Assembly (NCBI GenBank): GCA_016748015.1
Contig: JAAOMT010000289.1
Coordinates: forward strand, 755,639 to 819,638
DNA: 64,000 nt
Direction: 5' to 3'
Source: Geosiphon pyriformis
Lineage: Eukaryota > Glomeromycota > Glomeromycetes > Archaeosporales > Geosiphonaceae
The notes below the pieces were generated by a model that saw nothing but the letters and a program-made list of their open reading frames with translations, made no database searches and was not told where the DNA came from. Positions 11,801 through 25,645 of the stretch are shown here, piece after piece. Position 1 is the stretch's first letter; each line of letters begins with the position of its first letter. Position numbers and translations under genes: made by a program.

Positions 11801-13649
11801 GGCTGTTTCAATTAAAGCTATAGGATGGGTGTTCGTGAGAACTCCATTTATATGGTTTAGGAATCATCGAAACCCAAGCTTCTCTCCAAGGCCCAGGGAC
11901 TGACTCGCCAACCAGACAGAAATTCAAGAGCACCAAAAGCATATCCAAAACAGATTTGTCACAATGTTTCCATAATTCATTGGAGATACCAGAAAGACCA
12001 GCCGCTTTTCCATCAGGAAAATTCTTAACAACAGCTAACAACTCATCAAAACTAATCAAACACATGACATCAGAGAAAGCACCATCGAATACGTAATCCA
12101 GAGGCCAATATTGACGGGCCCAATCCTCAGATAAGTCAGACACCACCTTATGTTTTCTGGTCCATCCCTCCATAATTTCGTCCACCTTAGACTTAACCAA
12201 ATCAGGCTCTAAAATCAACTCATCTTCTACAACCAAATGATCCAGGACCACCTTGCAAAGAGAATGCTCCAAAACACTCCTAATGGTGTGACCCTTGTTC
12301 AGCTCAAAACTCTCCATTCTCTTACCAATAGCTTGCTTGATCGAGAATTCCTCAGCGCACTTAGATTCCGCTAACTTGAAGGAGCGGTATGATTTTCTAG
12401 CTTTGGCCAGTGCAGAGCAAATAAGATCAAAATTAGAACCTGAAAGAAACAGAGACTTAACCACCGATGCACCAAGGGAGTTGAGTCTGTGCCACACCTT
12501 CAACAAAGAAGCAAAACCATCACTAGAAGCCAAACATGAAGCCTTGACCAACTTAGAAACCAGCAGCTCCAGCTTGTGAAACCTAGAAGAAGTCTTGGTG
12601 AACACACCATCAAAACCTTTGAACCATTTTTTCTTAAATGTACCACCCGCTGAAAGAACCATAATCTTGTGAACAATGTTCCACATAGCGTCCACATCTG
12701 AAAATTTTACTGCCACACCGAAAGCATCCGAGAACATAGAGACATTAGCAGCTGAGGCATCCCTGAACTCCAACCACTTAGCTTCATTGGTACTTTTGAC
12801 GTCAAACTTTCAACGATCTTTATTCGCTTGCTTGCGAAGAGAATTCAAACACGTATCCAAAAGCCCACCCAGACCCAAATCCACTGAAACAGCTTGATGG
12901 TCTGTGTCAAAATGCTCACTGACATTTAAAATCTCATGACGCACTATTGCATTGACAAGACTTGAGGAGACAAACACATAATCAATTGTTTTCTTAACGC
13001 CCCTAGAATTTTCCCAAGTGGGCATTTTTGCAGCCGGGCTGCCAACTAAAAAATTGACCAGACCCAAATCAAAGCATCTTTTGAAACTTGCACTTTTATG
13101 AGAGCCGTTTTTATTAAAATCGCCACCGAGAATAATGAAAGAAGATTCATTGACAGTCTTTGCAATGAAAGAATTGATTTCACCAGCTTAAGAAAATTGA
13201 ACCACCGAAGAAGCACCAACATAAAGCCCCAAAATCAACACAGAAAGTTTACTCTTAAAAAGTAATTTAACGGAAAGGAGCCGACCAGGCACCTCAGAAA
13301 CCTTGTACACATGACAAGCCAAAGAAACGTCCATGATAACAGCAACACCCACACCCAAGTGACCAGAGTTCAAACCAGAAGTGAACACTCAAATACTGTC
13401 GAACTTGTCTGCAATCCACAGATGAACCCTACTCTTTAATTTTGTTTCAGTAACAATAGAGACTAAATTGTTCATTTCCTTATGCCACCTAATAATGTCT
13501 TCTTGCTTAGTGGGATTGTTCATGCCCCTGATATTGCACATAGCAACTTTCCAGACTAAACTGCTCATTAAGTAAGAGGTAAAGATACCGAAAGCACACC
13601 TAAACTGTCCACTTTGGCTGAAAGGCCCAGAACTGTTTCCATTAAACAC
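8885..13649 (-). pseudogene. LINE copy A ORF2 (endonuclease, RT, RNase H)
   Basis: ORF2 nicks the target, reverse transcribes and removes RNA. Order along the protein: an AP-like endonuclease (CNIRGMNNPTKQEDIIRWHK near 13540; GGDFN near 13110; IDYVFVSSSLV near 12980; SEHFDTDHQAV near 12900); RT (DGKAAGLSGISNELWKHC near 11990, MRKTYDSVGWEHL near 11600, FVDDTIWIGSS near 11265); RNase H (VYTDGSL near 10160, MELQTIALAFE, SDSQTAL, KVKGHSGVSGNEHADELAK near 9800); and a C-terminal zinc motif CLFCGDVETSNHVFSC near 9410. One frame holds from 13649 to about 11850; a loss of two bases near 11848 shifts it, and the rest is in a second frame. Stops lie at about 13389, 13188, 12810, 11003, 10850 and 9656. 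Confidence 0.9.
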
Positions 13650-15358
13650 TTCATGCTGTCTTCCAGCTTAGACACCGAAGACATATCAAAAGACACTGCT
13701 CCCATAACATTCCCACCACTAGTGGACACACTCGAACCCTCACTCATCACTACATCTGCCCCTTGATCCTGTGATGAAGGAGTCACCAACGACTGACATC
13801 CAGGGCTAGGCTGGGAAACCGTTGGTCCAAGTGCATTCAACCTCTTAGCCAGCTTACCAACTTGCTCCGCAAGGCTGGCAAGACTGCGCTCAAGAGTGGC
13901 GAACCTATCGTTGACTTCCATTGTAACCGGTTGGGACAGCTTCATCTCTGAAGAGGAGCCATTTATTACCACAACATTCTGACCAGAGAGGGGAAGCGAA
14001 AAAGACCCGTGAGCAACCTTTGCCCAAGAGAGACCACCAAAAGAGACTGAACGGGCAACCGGAGCCAAGCGTTTGGCATAGATGGTTGCCAGCCTGCTTT
14101 TATCCGTATCCAAGAAAACCTTACGCAGTGAACTACTAGAAGACAATTTTCCACCAACTGCACAATCTAATAACGTGTGACCCAATTTCTTACACTTGGT
14201 GCATCTAGCAGAAATAAGATAAGACCAGCGGAGATTGGTGTCCCTGAGTACTGGTATGGTTCCCACAGCAGCATCCAATGATTCAGCAGAGTTGAAACAA
14301 ACAACAGCACATCTGGTCCGAGCATACATAACAGAATGACGATCAATAATGCACGTTTTCTCACCCACAGATCTAACAAAGTCCCAGATATCATGAGCAT
14401 TGGTTCCCATCGGCAATGTATAGAGCAATGCCCTATGTTGGTCCCTAACATCCCACGCTTCCTTGTCTGAATCAGCCCTAGCCATACGCACAGCATCTTT
14501 CCCAATTAAGATGAACCACTCAGCTGCAGCCAAATCAGCCTGATCCGATCGTTCGAATTCCACCACCACCTTCTGCCACAGCCTGATTAACTGCATCTTG
14601 ATCGTTCTAATAACTCCAAACTCGGATAGCGCAGCACGCACAGCCTTAGCCGATGTTCCAACTGGAATTTCTTTCATGACCACAGCCCGATCTGATCGCC
14701 CAGATGCTTTTTTGAGATTGGCATTTACTAAGATCTTCGAATTCGCAGCTTTATCAGTAGCTTTCATTAGACTCAATTCGGAAGTGAACGTCATCCTGAT
14801 GATCCCTGAGAATTTTGAGGGGGTAAATGCCCCCCCAAAACCATTGATTCCAGAAAACAACTTCCTCACCACCACAAGTTTTTCCTGAGAAGATTTGCCG
14901 GCCACTTTATCCAAGCCAATATCCAATGCGAATAATTTCCTGACTGAAACATTGACCAAATTTCTCACAGAAGGAGGGAGCTCAAGAGGAGCATCCGAGA
15001 GAATACCATTATCACTACCATCTTTTGAGAAGTCAATTTTCCTCAATGGCTTGCCCAACACCTTTTTGGTTTTAACCTTTGAACTTGTGGGCGTCTGATC
15101 ATAATCTCCACCAGCCAGAGCTCCACCTTCACCATAATCAAAGCTGGTTTCCTCCACCAGACACTCCTCTTTTATATCAACACTTTCAGACTCAGTAGTG
15201 TCCCCAGTCTCTAAACCTCATAAACAAACACCAAGAACTTCAGCAGCAACCCTTCCGTTATCAACACCCTCTGCCAACACATCTCCCTTCCTCTTTTTCC
15301 TTGATGCAACTGCTTTAAAACCACTCTCAGAACCAGAAACTTTAGCAGTTTTTTTCAT
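13568..15358 (-). pseudogene. LINE copy A ORF1 (gag-like, CCHC zinc knuckle)
   Basis: ORF1 proteins of this type bind the element RNA and act as nucleic acid chaperones. An ATG at 15358 opens MKKTAKVSGSESG with a basic KRKG patch; one in-frame TGA (15220-15218) separates it from the 529-residue frame 15157-13568. Within that frame, residues about 140-290 form an RRM-like region (IRTIKMQLIRLWQKVVVEFE), and CTKCKKLGHTLLDC near residue 330 is a C-x2-C-x4-H-x4-C zinc knuckle. The C-terminal third contains a heptad-like stretch (FATLERSLASLAEQVGKLAKRL) suited to a coiled coil. ORF1 overlaps the start of ORF2 in a different frame. Apart from the one TGA it is intact. Confidence 0.85.
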
Positions 15359-15479
15359 AACAGCAATAACAGAGCCAACAGTTGCCTCGTAATCAAAAAA
15401 CGGTTTTGATTTATCGTACTGAATGGTAAAAAACTTCTTTCAAAAAAACTCTTGACTCTTTTTTGGGAATTTTAGATGA

Positions 15480-15553
15480 AGGAGAAAAAGAAGTTTTTAT
15501 TTATCCTTAATTTTATTTTATTTATAAATAATATTTAATTATTTATTTTAAAT

Positions 15554-15587
<34 letters not shown>

Positions 15588-16850
15588 TATTAATTTATTT
15601 TTATTTAAATTAGTTTTTGGCTATATTGTTTAATATATTAAATTTTAATTGATTTTTACTGATTTTAAAAGTTAAACAAATATTTATATATAATTTTAAA
15701 TAATTAACATATTAAATTATTTGATTTTATAAATTAAAAAAAAAATTTTTTTCTGTTTTTTAAAAATACTGTTTTTAATAATATTTAAAAAGCTTTTACA
15801 AGTTATTTAAATAAATAATTTTTATTTTAATGTTTAATAAAACTATAAAAATTAAAATAACTTATATTAAAACTATATTTAGTTTTTATATAATTTTTTA
15901 ATTTAAAATTAATTATTAAGAACAATATAGAGTTTTTTATATAAAATTCATATTTTGGATTTTTTTAAATATTACTATACAAGTTAAATTTATTAATTAT
16001 TATTTTTTATTTTTAAGATTGCTAAGTTTTTAGTTATTTCTAAATTATTTTGTAAAATATTTTTAATTAATAAAATTAAAAATACTTTTAATATTTTTGG
16101 TAAAATTTTTAAAACTTATTAGTATTTAATAATATATTATTGTTTATTTTAAGTTTTATATTATTATTATAACTATTTTTATTTGTTGATTAATTTTGAT
16201 AAAAAAACAGTATTAAATTTTTTTAATACTTAATTAAAAAAAATTATTATTTTACATAATATTTTTAAGACCAAATTAATTATTTTTTTTTTGATTATAT
16301 AGGTTTTAAAATTAATATATTGATCTTTTAAATAAGTAGTTAAACTTATTTTATTTTTTATGTTATATTTTATATTTAATATAATTTTTTAGACTAATTA
16401 TAATTAATTAAAAATATTTAAAAAATAAGTTTATGTATTATTTTTAAACTAATTAAAGTTTTTAAACAAATTAGTTATTAATTAAAAATATACTTGACCT
16501 AAGTTTTAAAAATATTAATTTTTATTGGTTTAAATAAGTAATTATATTTAAAAAAAAATATGTAAAAAATATATTTTAAATAAATATATTTATTAAATCA
16601 AGAAAAATTACATATTATTTTTTATAATTACTAAAAAATCTTAATATGTGTTTTCGGTAATTTTATTAAAAATTGTTATCAAATTTATATGTAAGCTTTT
16701 TAAAATTTTACTTTTTTTAAATTTAGTTGTAATTTTAAATTTAGAAAAATCAAATATTTTTTTGGATAAAATTGTATTATATAAGTTATTTAATTATTTC
16801 AAATAATTTTTGTTTCAAATGATAAATTGTAAAATAAAAATTCTTATATT
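15480..16850 (+). pseudogene. Extremely AT-decayed repeat, probable ORF1-type relic
   Basis: No gene survives. By eye, several stretches resemble 43780-44590 in the same orientation and order (for example an AT-rich block with TTAGTTTTTGGCTATAT at 15610 against TTAGTCTTTGGCTAATAT at 43870; and blocks at 16070-16300 against 44320-44560). Both seem to be remnants of the ORF1 family seen better preserved at 44.6-46.7 kb. An (AAT)n microsatellite lies at about 15566-15594. Confidence 0.4.
15566..15594. repeat. (AAT)n microsatellite
   Basis: About nine perfect AAT units inside the decayed repeat just outside the 5' end of LINE copy A. Confidence 0.85.
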
Positions 16851-16998
16851 TAATTATGTCACAAGATATTTTAATTTTAAAATTATTAAATAATCAACTT
16901 TGGTCGATTTGACAAACCACGTGTCATTCCTGGTGCACATTTATAATGATGCTCAACTTTATTTCTTGCCCCTATTTCTGCAGATCAAACCTTTCCAG

Positions 16999-19535
<2,537 letters not shown>

Positions 19536-19980
19536 CCTTTTAATGGATATTAGGAAATGATTATCTGCTTAGTATTCTTGATTTAATTAATAGTTTTATA
19601 ATCGTACTTAATTTATTCAGTATCTATCTATTTTATTTCTTCACATCTTTTAATCGCTGTAACGTTTCCACTGTTTACTAATAGGCCAAAATGACAGAAT
19701 TTTGAGGCCAAGCCTTTTACTTACATAGATACGATAAATCAAGTTCAGATAAAGGTAGATCTTTGACATATTTTATGCCTATAAATTGTGTTTGTTTCAC
19801 AATGGTCACGTAGCCTAAACTAAAACACTTGACCCACAAAGTATACATGACTAACTAAAGGTATCGATTGACTTGTAAAAAGTTTGTTAGTTGGGATTGG
19901 AGTTTAATATCATACATACAAATTAATAAAGATAAAATCTATGCTTCCAATTGAAATCCTACTCCGAATCTTGACGTACT
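19536..19980. other. Intergenic space between convergent genes
   Basis: Ordinary moderate-GC spacer between the stop codons of PHAF1 (+) and TOM40 (-). It must hold both 3' ends; AATAAA-like signals (for example AATTAATAAAGATAAAA near 19921 on the plus strand) are present but not decisive. No further coding sense seen. Confidence 0.5.
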
Positions 19981-21470
19981 CTAAATATAACCAATGAAAC
20001 GGTTCCGTGTTAAAAATATCAAGCCATTTGCTTCATCAATTTTCAGTTTCATTTGGATAGTTACCTTTGAATGTTCAATATCTCCTGTGATTATAAAACT
20101 AAACCCTGGGGCGATTTTTTCTTCTAAAACTACACTTACACGACCTGAAGTATCCACCTAAGTCACACACCAATAATGAAGTTTTAATATAAGAAATCTA
20201 TGTGGACAAAGCTCACCAGAAAAACTACAGACCTGGCCTCTGAATGTTGCTGCTCGGAAGTCAAACTTGCCACCCTGTTAAAAGATAGCTTACATTATTA
20301 TTATTTTTATCAATTGTCATTTCAAACTAAATCTCACTTACAAATGTGCACATGGCTTCTCTTCTGCCCTGAGCGGCAATAATCTGCAATTCAGTTCCAA
20401 AATCGACTTTTTCATTGATTTTTTGATAATATGACGCAATTAGGGTCCCTACGGAATTCCATTGCAATGTAGCAATATAATCACTGCTAGAATATTTCGC
20501 TACCAGAGACTTGTTAGTCTCTTCAACTTCTTGACTTGGCCTTTGATATACTAATTCTGTACCCAATGCAAGTTTTTTTGTGATTGATTGTAGATAGCTG
20601 AATATGAAAATCCCACTGCTCTCAACAGGCGAAGGATTTAAGGTTTTAAAATTGATTGAAAAATCGGGGCCTTGATAGTCTTGTTCAAGCTGTAGTAATG
20701 AGTGCCCTGGGGTTGATGACAACTTATCAAGACGAAATTGTAAGGATTTAGTTGATCATTGAACAAAATTTACGGGATTAATAAAGATTTTGAGCAGATT
20801 TTTACTTGTGCTTGGATCTTGGAAACGTTCTTTGCGTTCCAAGCATAATTCGTACGCGCAGTAAGGTGGCCGTCAGTGTCAATAGTCCCATGGAGAAATG
20901 CCTAGTATTGGGTTAGGGATACAATTTAAAGCTTTGATTAAAGATTCTATTGAAAGAGTGGTAGAAAAATAAACAAATCACGTCAAAATTACCTTAGTCC
21001 CAACATAAGCAGCACCAAAGCTGTAAGATGGAGGAGTTATAGTGGACCCAAGTGAAAAATTGTGTGATACTTGAAAATTCGGCGATAAAACTTTCGTCAA
21101 ATCACCTCGGCCACCATCAAACAAATGGTTCGTAAGGAAAGTTGCTACAATTGAGACAAAGAAAAATTAGGGGTAAACAGAAGCGATGATTTCGCCTCAC
21201 GGTTAACCCTAGTTTTGTCGCGTCAATAGGGAAAGCTCAAAGTTGGAATGTTCTTTCCGAATGAACTAAGAAGTTGAAGATGATTTAAAAAGTAAGCCTA
21301 CTTTTAACCTCCCGGTGTAAACTTTCGTAGGTGCCAGGATTGGGCAAATTCAACCTTTTACTGTAGTCTGTTAGCCCGCTAAAAAGTGACTTCAGACTCC
21401 AGGTATTTTTTGAAATGTTATTGAAAGAGCTAGTTTTAGACGTCGAATTTTTTTCCTCTACACCAGCCAT
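19981..21470 (-). CDS. TOM40: TOM40, mitochondrial import channel, 6 exons
   Basis: Tom40 is the beta-barrel pore of the translocase of the outer mitochondrial membrane. Exons on the minus strand: 21470-21302, 21144-20993, 20901-20806, 20722-20342, 20274-20233, 20157-19981; all introns GT-AG and in phase; total 338 residues, close to the fungal family length. Family marks: YSKRLNLPNPGTYESLHREVK, FLTNHLFDGGRGDLTK, NFQVSHNFSLG, HGTIDTDGHLTARTNYAW, LLQLEQDYQGPDFSINFKTLNP, GTELVYQRPSQEVEETNKSL, GGKFDFRAATFRGQ across a splice junction, VDTSGRVSVVLEEKIAPG. No N-terminal presequence is expected. An in-frame ATG at 21584 would add 38 residues; I prefer MAGVEEKN at 21470 because it gives the usual short N terminus. 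The donor of the fifth intron (GTCTGT) is weak. Confidence 0.95.
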
Positions 21471-21599
21471 TTTATTATATATTATTTTATTAACAAGAGT
21501 TACGCGTCGAGTTTCGGACAAACCGCCCAAAGAGACAAGATATTGTTGAATATTTCCGCGAAAAATTTTCGATTTGTGTGACATATGTCATAGTAATAA

Positions 21600-23630
21600 C
21601 TATTGATTATGCATTTTTGTACATCAATGACTCACAATGTTATTATTTAGCCCAAAAAAATTATTTGGCGTATTTACATTATAAATAAAATTTATCACAA
21701 TATAAAATTATTTTGATTTTAAATTTTTTATAAAGTTTGAATTTATTATGATTTTAAACAGGCATTATTTAATTAAAATTAATATATATTTATTATTATT
21801 AAAATAATTAAAAAATAATATTAATGAGTTATAAAAAATAACCAAAATATATTTAATTATGTTAAACATTTCTAACTTTTATTTACAATTTACAAGCAAA
21901 TTTGATTTTAAGCATTGCTAAAAAATATAATTATATTAATTAAATATTTTTAAAAAGTATTTTTTTAATAATTAACAAATATTTGAGTTTTTTTATAATA
22001 TATAGAACATAATAATTTTGAATTAATATATATTTTCAAAAAAAAACAAGTATAAAATAAAATTAATTAATAACTTAAATAAACTATAAAGTATATATAA
22101 AATTGAAAAAAATTTATAAAAATTATATTTTATATTATAAATAAATATTTTTTGCTTTTTAGTTTTCTAAATTTTATGTTTACAATTAAAATAAAAAACA
22201 ATTATTTGATAATATAATTAAAAAAACAATTAAAACTTTTTTTAACAATTAAATATAATATTATAAAAGTGTTTTTTAAAATATAAACTTAAACTTATTT
22301 TAATTATTATTAAAATAGTTTTTTTGGTAAAAATTTTATTAAAAAAACATTTTTAAAATTGTTTTTACTATTAAAAAAACTTTAATTATTAACAATATTA
22401 AATTAATAATTAAGCTTTTTTTTGTAAAGTTTTTTTATTATCTATATACATAAAACATATATATTTTATAATAAATATAAATTATATACTTTTTACATAT
22501 AATTAGTTACTTAAATTTATGTTAAAACATTATTAAACATTATATAATAATTTTATAAATTTATTTAAATTACATATAATATAGTCTTATATAACAAAAA
22601 CATTAAAAAAAATTTAGAATTAAAAACAAATTAAAATAACTTAAATATTTAATACAAAATAAATTAATAAATAAATTATTCAAAATTATATTATTAATAT
22701 TATTAATATTTATCAACTTAATATCTATAACATAAATTAAATTTGATTTTTTATATTTAATTTTTAATTTAAATATTAATATTCAAAAAAATTACATAAA
22801 TTTTACTATTTTAACAATAGTAATTTAATAAATATAAAAATCTTAAAAACTTTTAAATATTATTTATAAAATACAAAATATTTAATTAAATTATGTATAA
22901 ATAATAAGTGACTAATCATGTATAATAAGTATATAAACTATATTTAATTAAATTTATTAATAAATTAAAAAAAACAAATAATTAATAATATTTAAATTAT
23001 TTAATTTTTTATAGAAGAATAAAAAATTATAATTTTATATAATTTTAAATTTACTTAAAAATAAATTCAACTAATTTATTCAGATTAACTTAAATTTAAA
23101 AACAATATTTATTTTAATTTTTGCATTAAATATATAGTTTAAAAATTTTATTTAATATAAATAATATTAGATATATTATATTATATTTTTTTATTATTAT
23201 TAGTAATTTATTATATAATACTTTTAAAATATAAGTTTTTAAATCAATAAATCTAATATTAATATAATTTAATTTAAAATATAAATTAAAATACTAAACC
23301 AAAATTATATAATCATAATTAATATTATTTATTTAAAAAATTTTTAGCATATTTAAATTTTTAATAAATATAATTGGTAAAATTATATATATAATAAACA
23401 AAATAATAAATATTTTTAATAGCTAAATCAAAAAAACTTTGTAAAAAAACTTTTAATATCTAAAAAAAAACTGTATTTATTAATATATTAACCAATTTAT
23501 TATTAATTACATTAAAATAATTTTTTAAAACAAATAACTTTAACAATTTTATATTTTTCTAATTAATACTTATTTTTTTAATTAAATTTATTGTTTTTTA
23601 ATTTAAATTAATACATTATAATAACAAAAA
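21600..23630. other. Very AT-rich spacer, probable old repeat debris
   Basis: About 2 kb of nearly pure A and T between the TOM40 promoter side and the 5' end of LINE copy C. No open frame with protein-like composition and no clear repeat boundary. Local A and T runs and short inverted AT stretches occur throughout. I read it as transposon remains beyond recognition. Confidence 0.45.
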
Positions 23631-23739
23631 ACTTCTTTCTTTCTTATTTCCAAAAATTCTTAAAAAGTGCATTTTTTGTAAAAAGAAGTTTTTTTGTTTT
23701 TTAGTCTATACCAATATTTCTTTACCTAATAATAACCCA

Positions 23740-25628
23740 TTTTTCATAGATATAAAAACTACTGCTAGTAACACCACATTTAAGAAGAAGACTCCTAAGG
23801 GCACTTTTTATGATTTTGCTGGTGGCTCCTTTTCTCAAAAGAAGAAAGTTGTTCTTGGTAATATTAAACACTCTGGTGATAAAAGAGATATATCCTTGAG
23901 CAAATTTGAATCCAGTAATAGTATTTATTCTGATGTGAAAAGTTTATCTGATGAGGATGAGGATGTTAGCATGTCTGGGGCAAATGGTGGGTCTCTTTTG
24001 GGCTTAGCTGCTACTATATCCAAGGCAAAGCGAGTCAACACTAGTGCTGGTTTTGGTTCTCTACTTGGCTCTTCTAACTTTTATATAGATAATAATGAAG
24101 TTGTGCTCTTTCCTCACTTGCCTATCTCCCTTGAAAAGAAGTGGATTGACCCAAAGATTATTAAAACTTCTGTAGAAGTGTCAGTTAAAAAGTCATTTGC
24201 TTTGGATATTAATCTATTAGCTGTGGAAGAAAAATTAGTGATGGCAAAAACTCAGTTAATTAGAAAATTTTTTTTAATAGTCAATGGTTTTGGGAGGGCC
24301 ACTACCTCCTCAAAATTTGAAGAGATCATCCGATCTACCTTTACTTCAGAAAAGAACATGGAAATGGCCACATCATTGGCCAAAGAAAAAGGAATTAACG
24401 TAAACAACAATCTCAAGAGACAAGGAGTTCATTCAGATTGAACTGTGATTGTCAAAAAAATTCCCATAGATATGCCTAAGAAAATGATCATTGCTGCACT
24501 AGCCAAGCTTGGTGAAATTAAGTTAATTAAAATTCAACTTATTGGATTATGGCAAAAAGCAGTGGTAGAATTTGCTGAACTAGGTCAGGCTGAATATTTA
24601 GCTGCTAAATAGTTTTTTTTGATTGGGAAAGATTCTGTGTGAGTGGCTATGGCTGTGGGAAATTGCAATGCATGAGCATCTAGAGACTGGTTCAGGGCTT
24701 TGTTGTTTACTTTGCCTGTGGAAATGACTGCTCATAATTTGGGCACTCTTTTGAAAAGTATTAGTGAAAAAACTTGTATTATAAATCGTTCATTGAATTC
24801 TGGCAATAGGCTTTGCTGTGCTGTGGTTGGTTTGAGTCTGAGGATGCAATGGAATCTGCTTATCATACTGAGTCAATATTTAGTGGTGTTAAATTATCTT
24901 GGGCTAAATTGGACTTAGTTTGTTGTGAAAAATGTGGTCTTCTTGGCCATTCAGCTCTGGAGTGCAATGTACTGTCTCCACTCATTACCAAACTTTTGAA
25001 AATTGTTAAAAAAGTTACTTTAGAGAACTGTCGTCTTTAACTAGTGAAATTGTACATTAAAAAAAGTGTTCCTATTTCTAGATCTGCTGCCTTTGGTGGC
25101 AAATCTTGGGCACAAGTGGTCTCATTTGCTTTTTCTTCTGGTAACTTTTATTTCAGTTCTGGTACTAGGTCTGATTTTTTTTCTCCTGGTTCTTCAGGTT
25201 TTAAGAGAAATACACTGGTTGTTCAAAGTAAATTCTCAATTAATAATTGTCTAACTTCACTTGAACGTTTTTTAGAGTTGCTAGCTGATCAAGTGTCAGA
25301 TATCATGCGTAGATTAAATGGTGTAAAATTTGTGCCCCTAGTGTCTATTACTCAAGTTGTACTTCCAGCCACTCCTGTTCTTACATTGGCATCACTGGAT
25401 ACTAATATGGTTCTGGATGTCCCACAGTCATCCCTTTTTCTCTCTTCTTCAGTATTAAAAAACAAAGTGGCAGATTTAGATTTGAGCAGTTTGAAGATTC
25501 TTACCTCCAAAGTTGGTGGTTTGGAATCCAAGATAATGGCTCTTGAGGTTTCTATTGGCTCAATCTTGAGGAAGTTAGATCTGTTGTGCATAAATTCAGG
25601 TTCTCTAATATACTCTTTGCATCAATGA
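23740..25628 (+). pseudogene. LINE copy C ORF1 (CCHC zinc knuckle)
   Basis: Coding sense starts upstream of 23896 (a basic stretch FKKKTPKGTFYDF at about 23780). The longest pieces are 23896-24441, 24700-25040 and 25044-25628. Landmarks shared with copy A: VSVKKSFALDINLLAVEEKLVMAK, FTSEKNMEMATSLAK, IQLIGLWQKAVVEF, ISEKTCIINR. The zinc knuckle CEKCGLLGHSALEC lies at about 24925-24970. Stops fall at about 24439, 24612 and 24641, and there is a frameshift near 24825 and a TAA near 25040. The C-terminal part again has a leucine-rich heptad region (LERFLELLADQVSDIMRRL). Confidence 0.82.
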
Positions 25629-25645
25629 GTGAGCTTATATGAAGA

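Larger units (their letters stand above)
8749..15500 (-). mobile_element. Nearly full-length Tad/I-type LINE (copy A)
   Basis: A non-LTR retrotransposon with 5' leader (about 15500-15359), ORF1 with a CCHC knuckle, ORF2 with AP-type endonuclease, RT, RNase H and C-terminal zinc motif, a 3' UTR of about 120 bases and a poly(A) tail (a T run at 8745-8763 on the plus strand). It is much richer in G and C than its flanks. Damage is light: about seven nonsense codons and one frameshift, so it is the youngest full copy here. The nonsense codons are all reachable by single C to T or G to A changes. Its 3' end is nearly identical to the 124-base fragment at 47.3 kb. RNase H inside ORF2 places it near the I/Tad group rather than L1 or CRE/R2. 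Confidence 0.9.

Noticed and set aside
21471-21584. A longer TOM40 starting at the upstream in-frame ATG (MSHKSKIFRG)
   Set aside because: Possible, but the extra 38 residues are unlike Tom40 N termini and the segment overlaps the likely 5' UTR.
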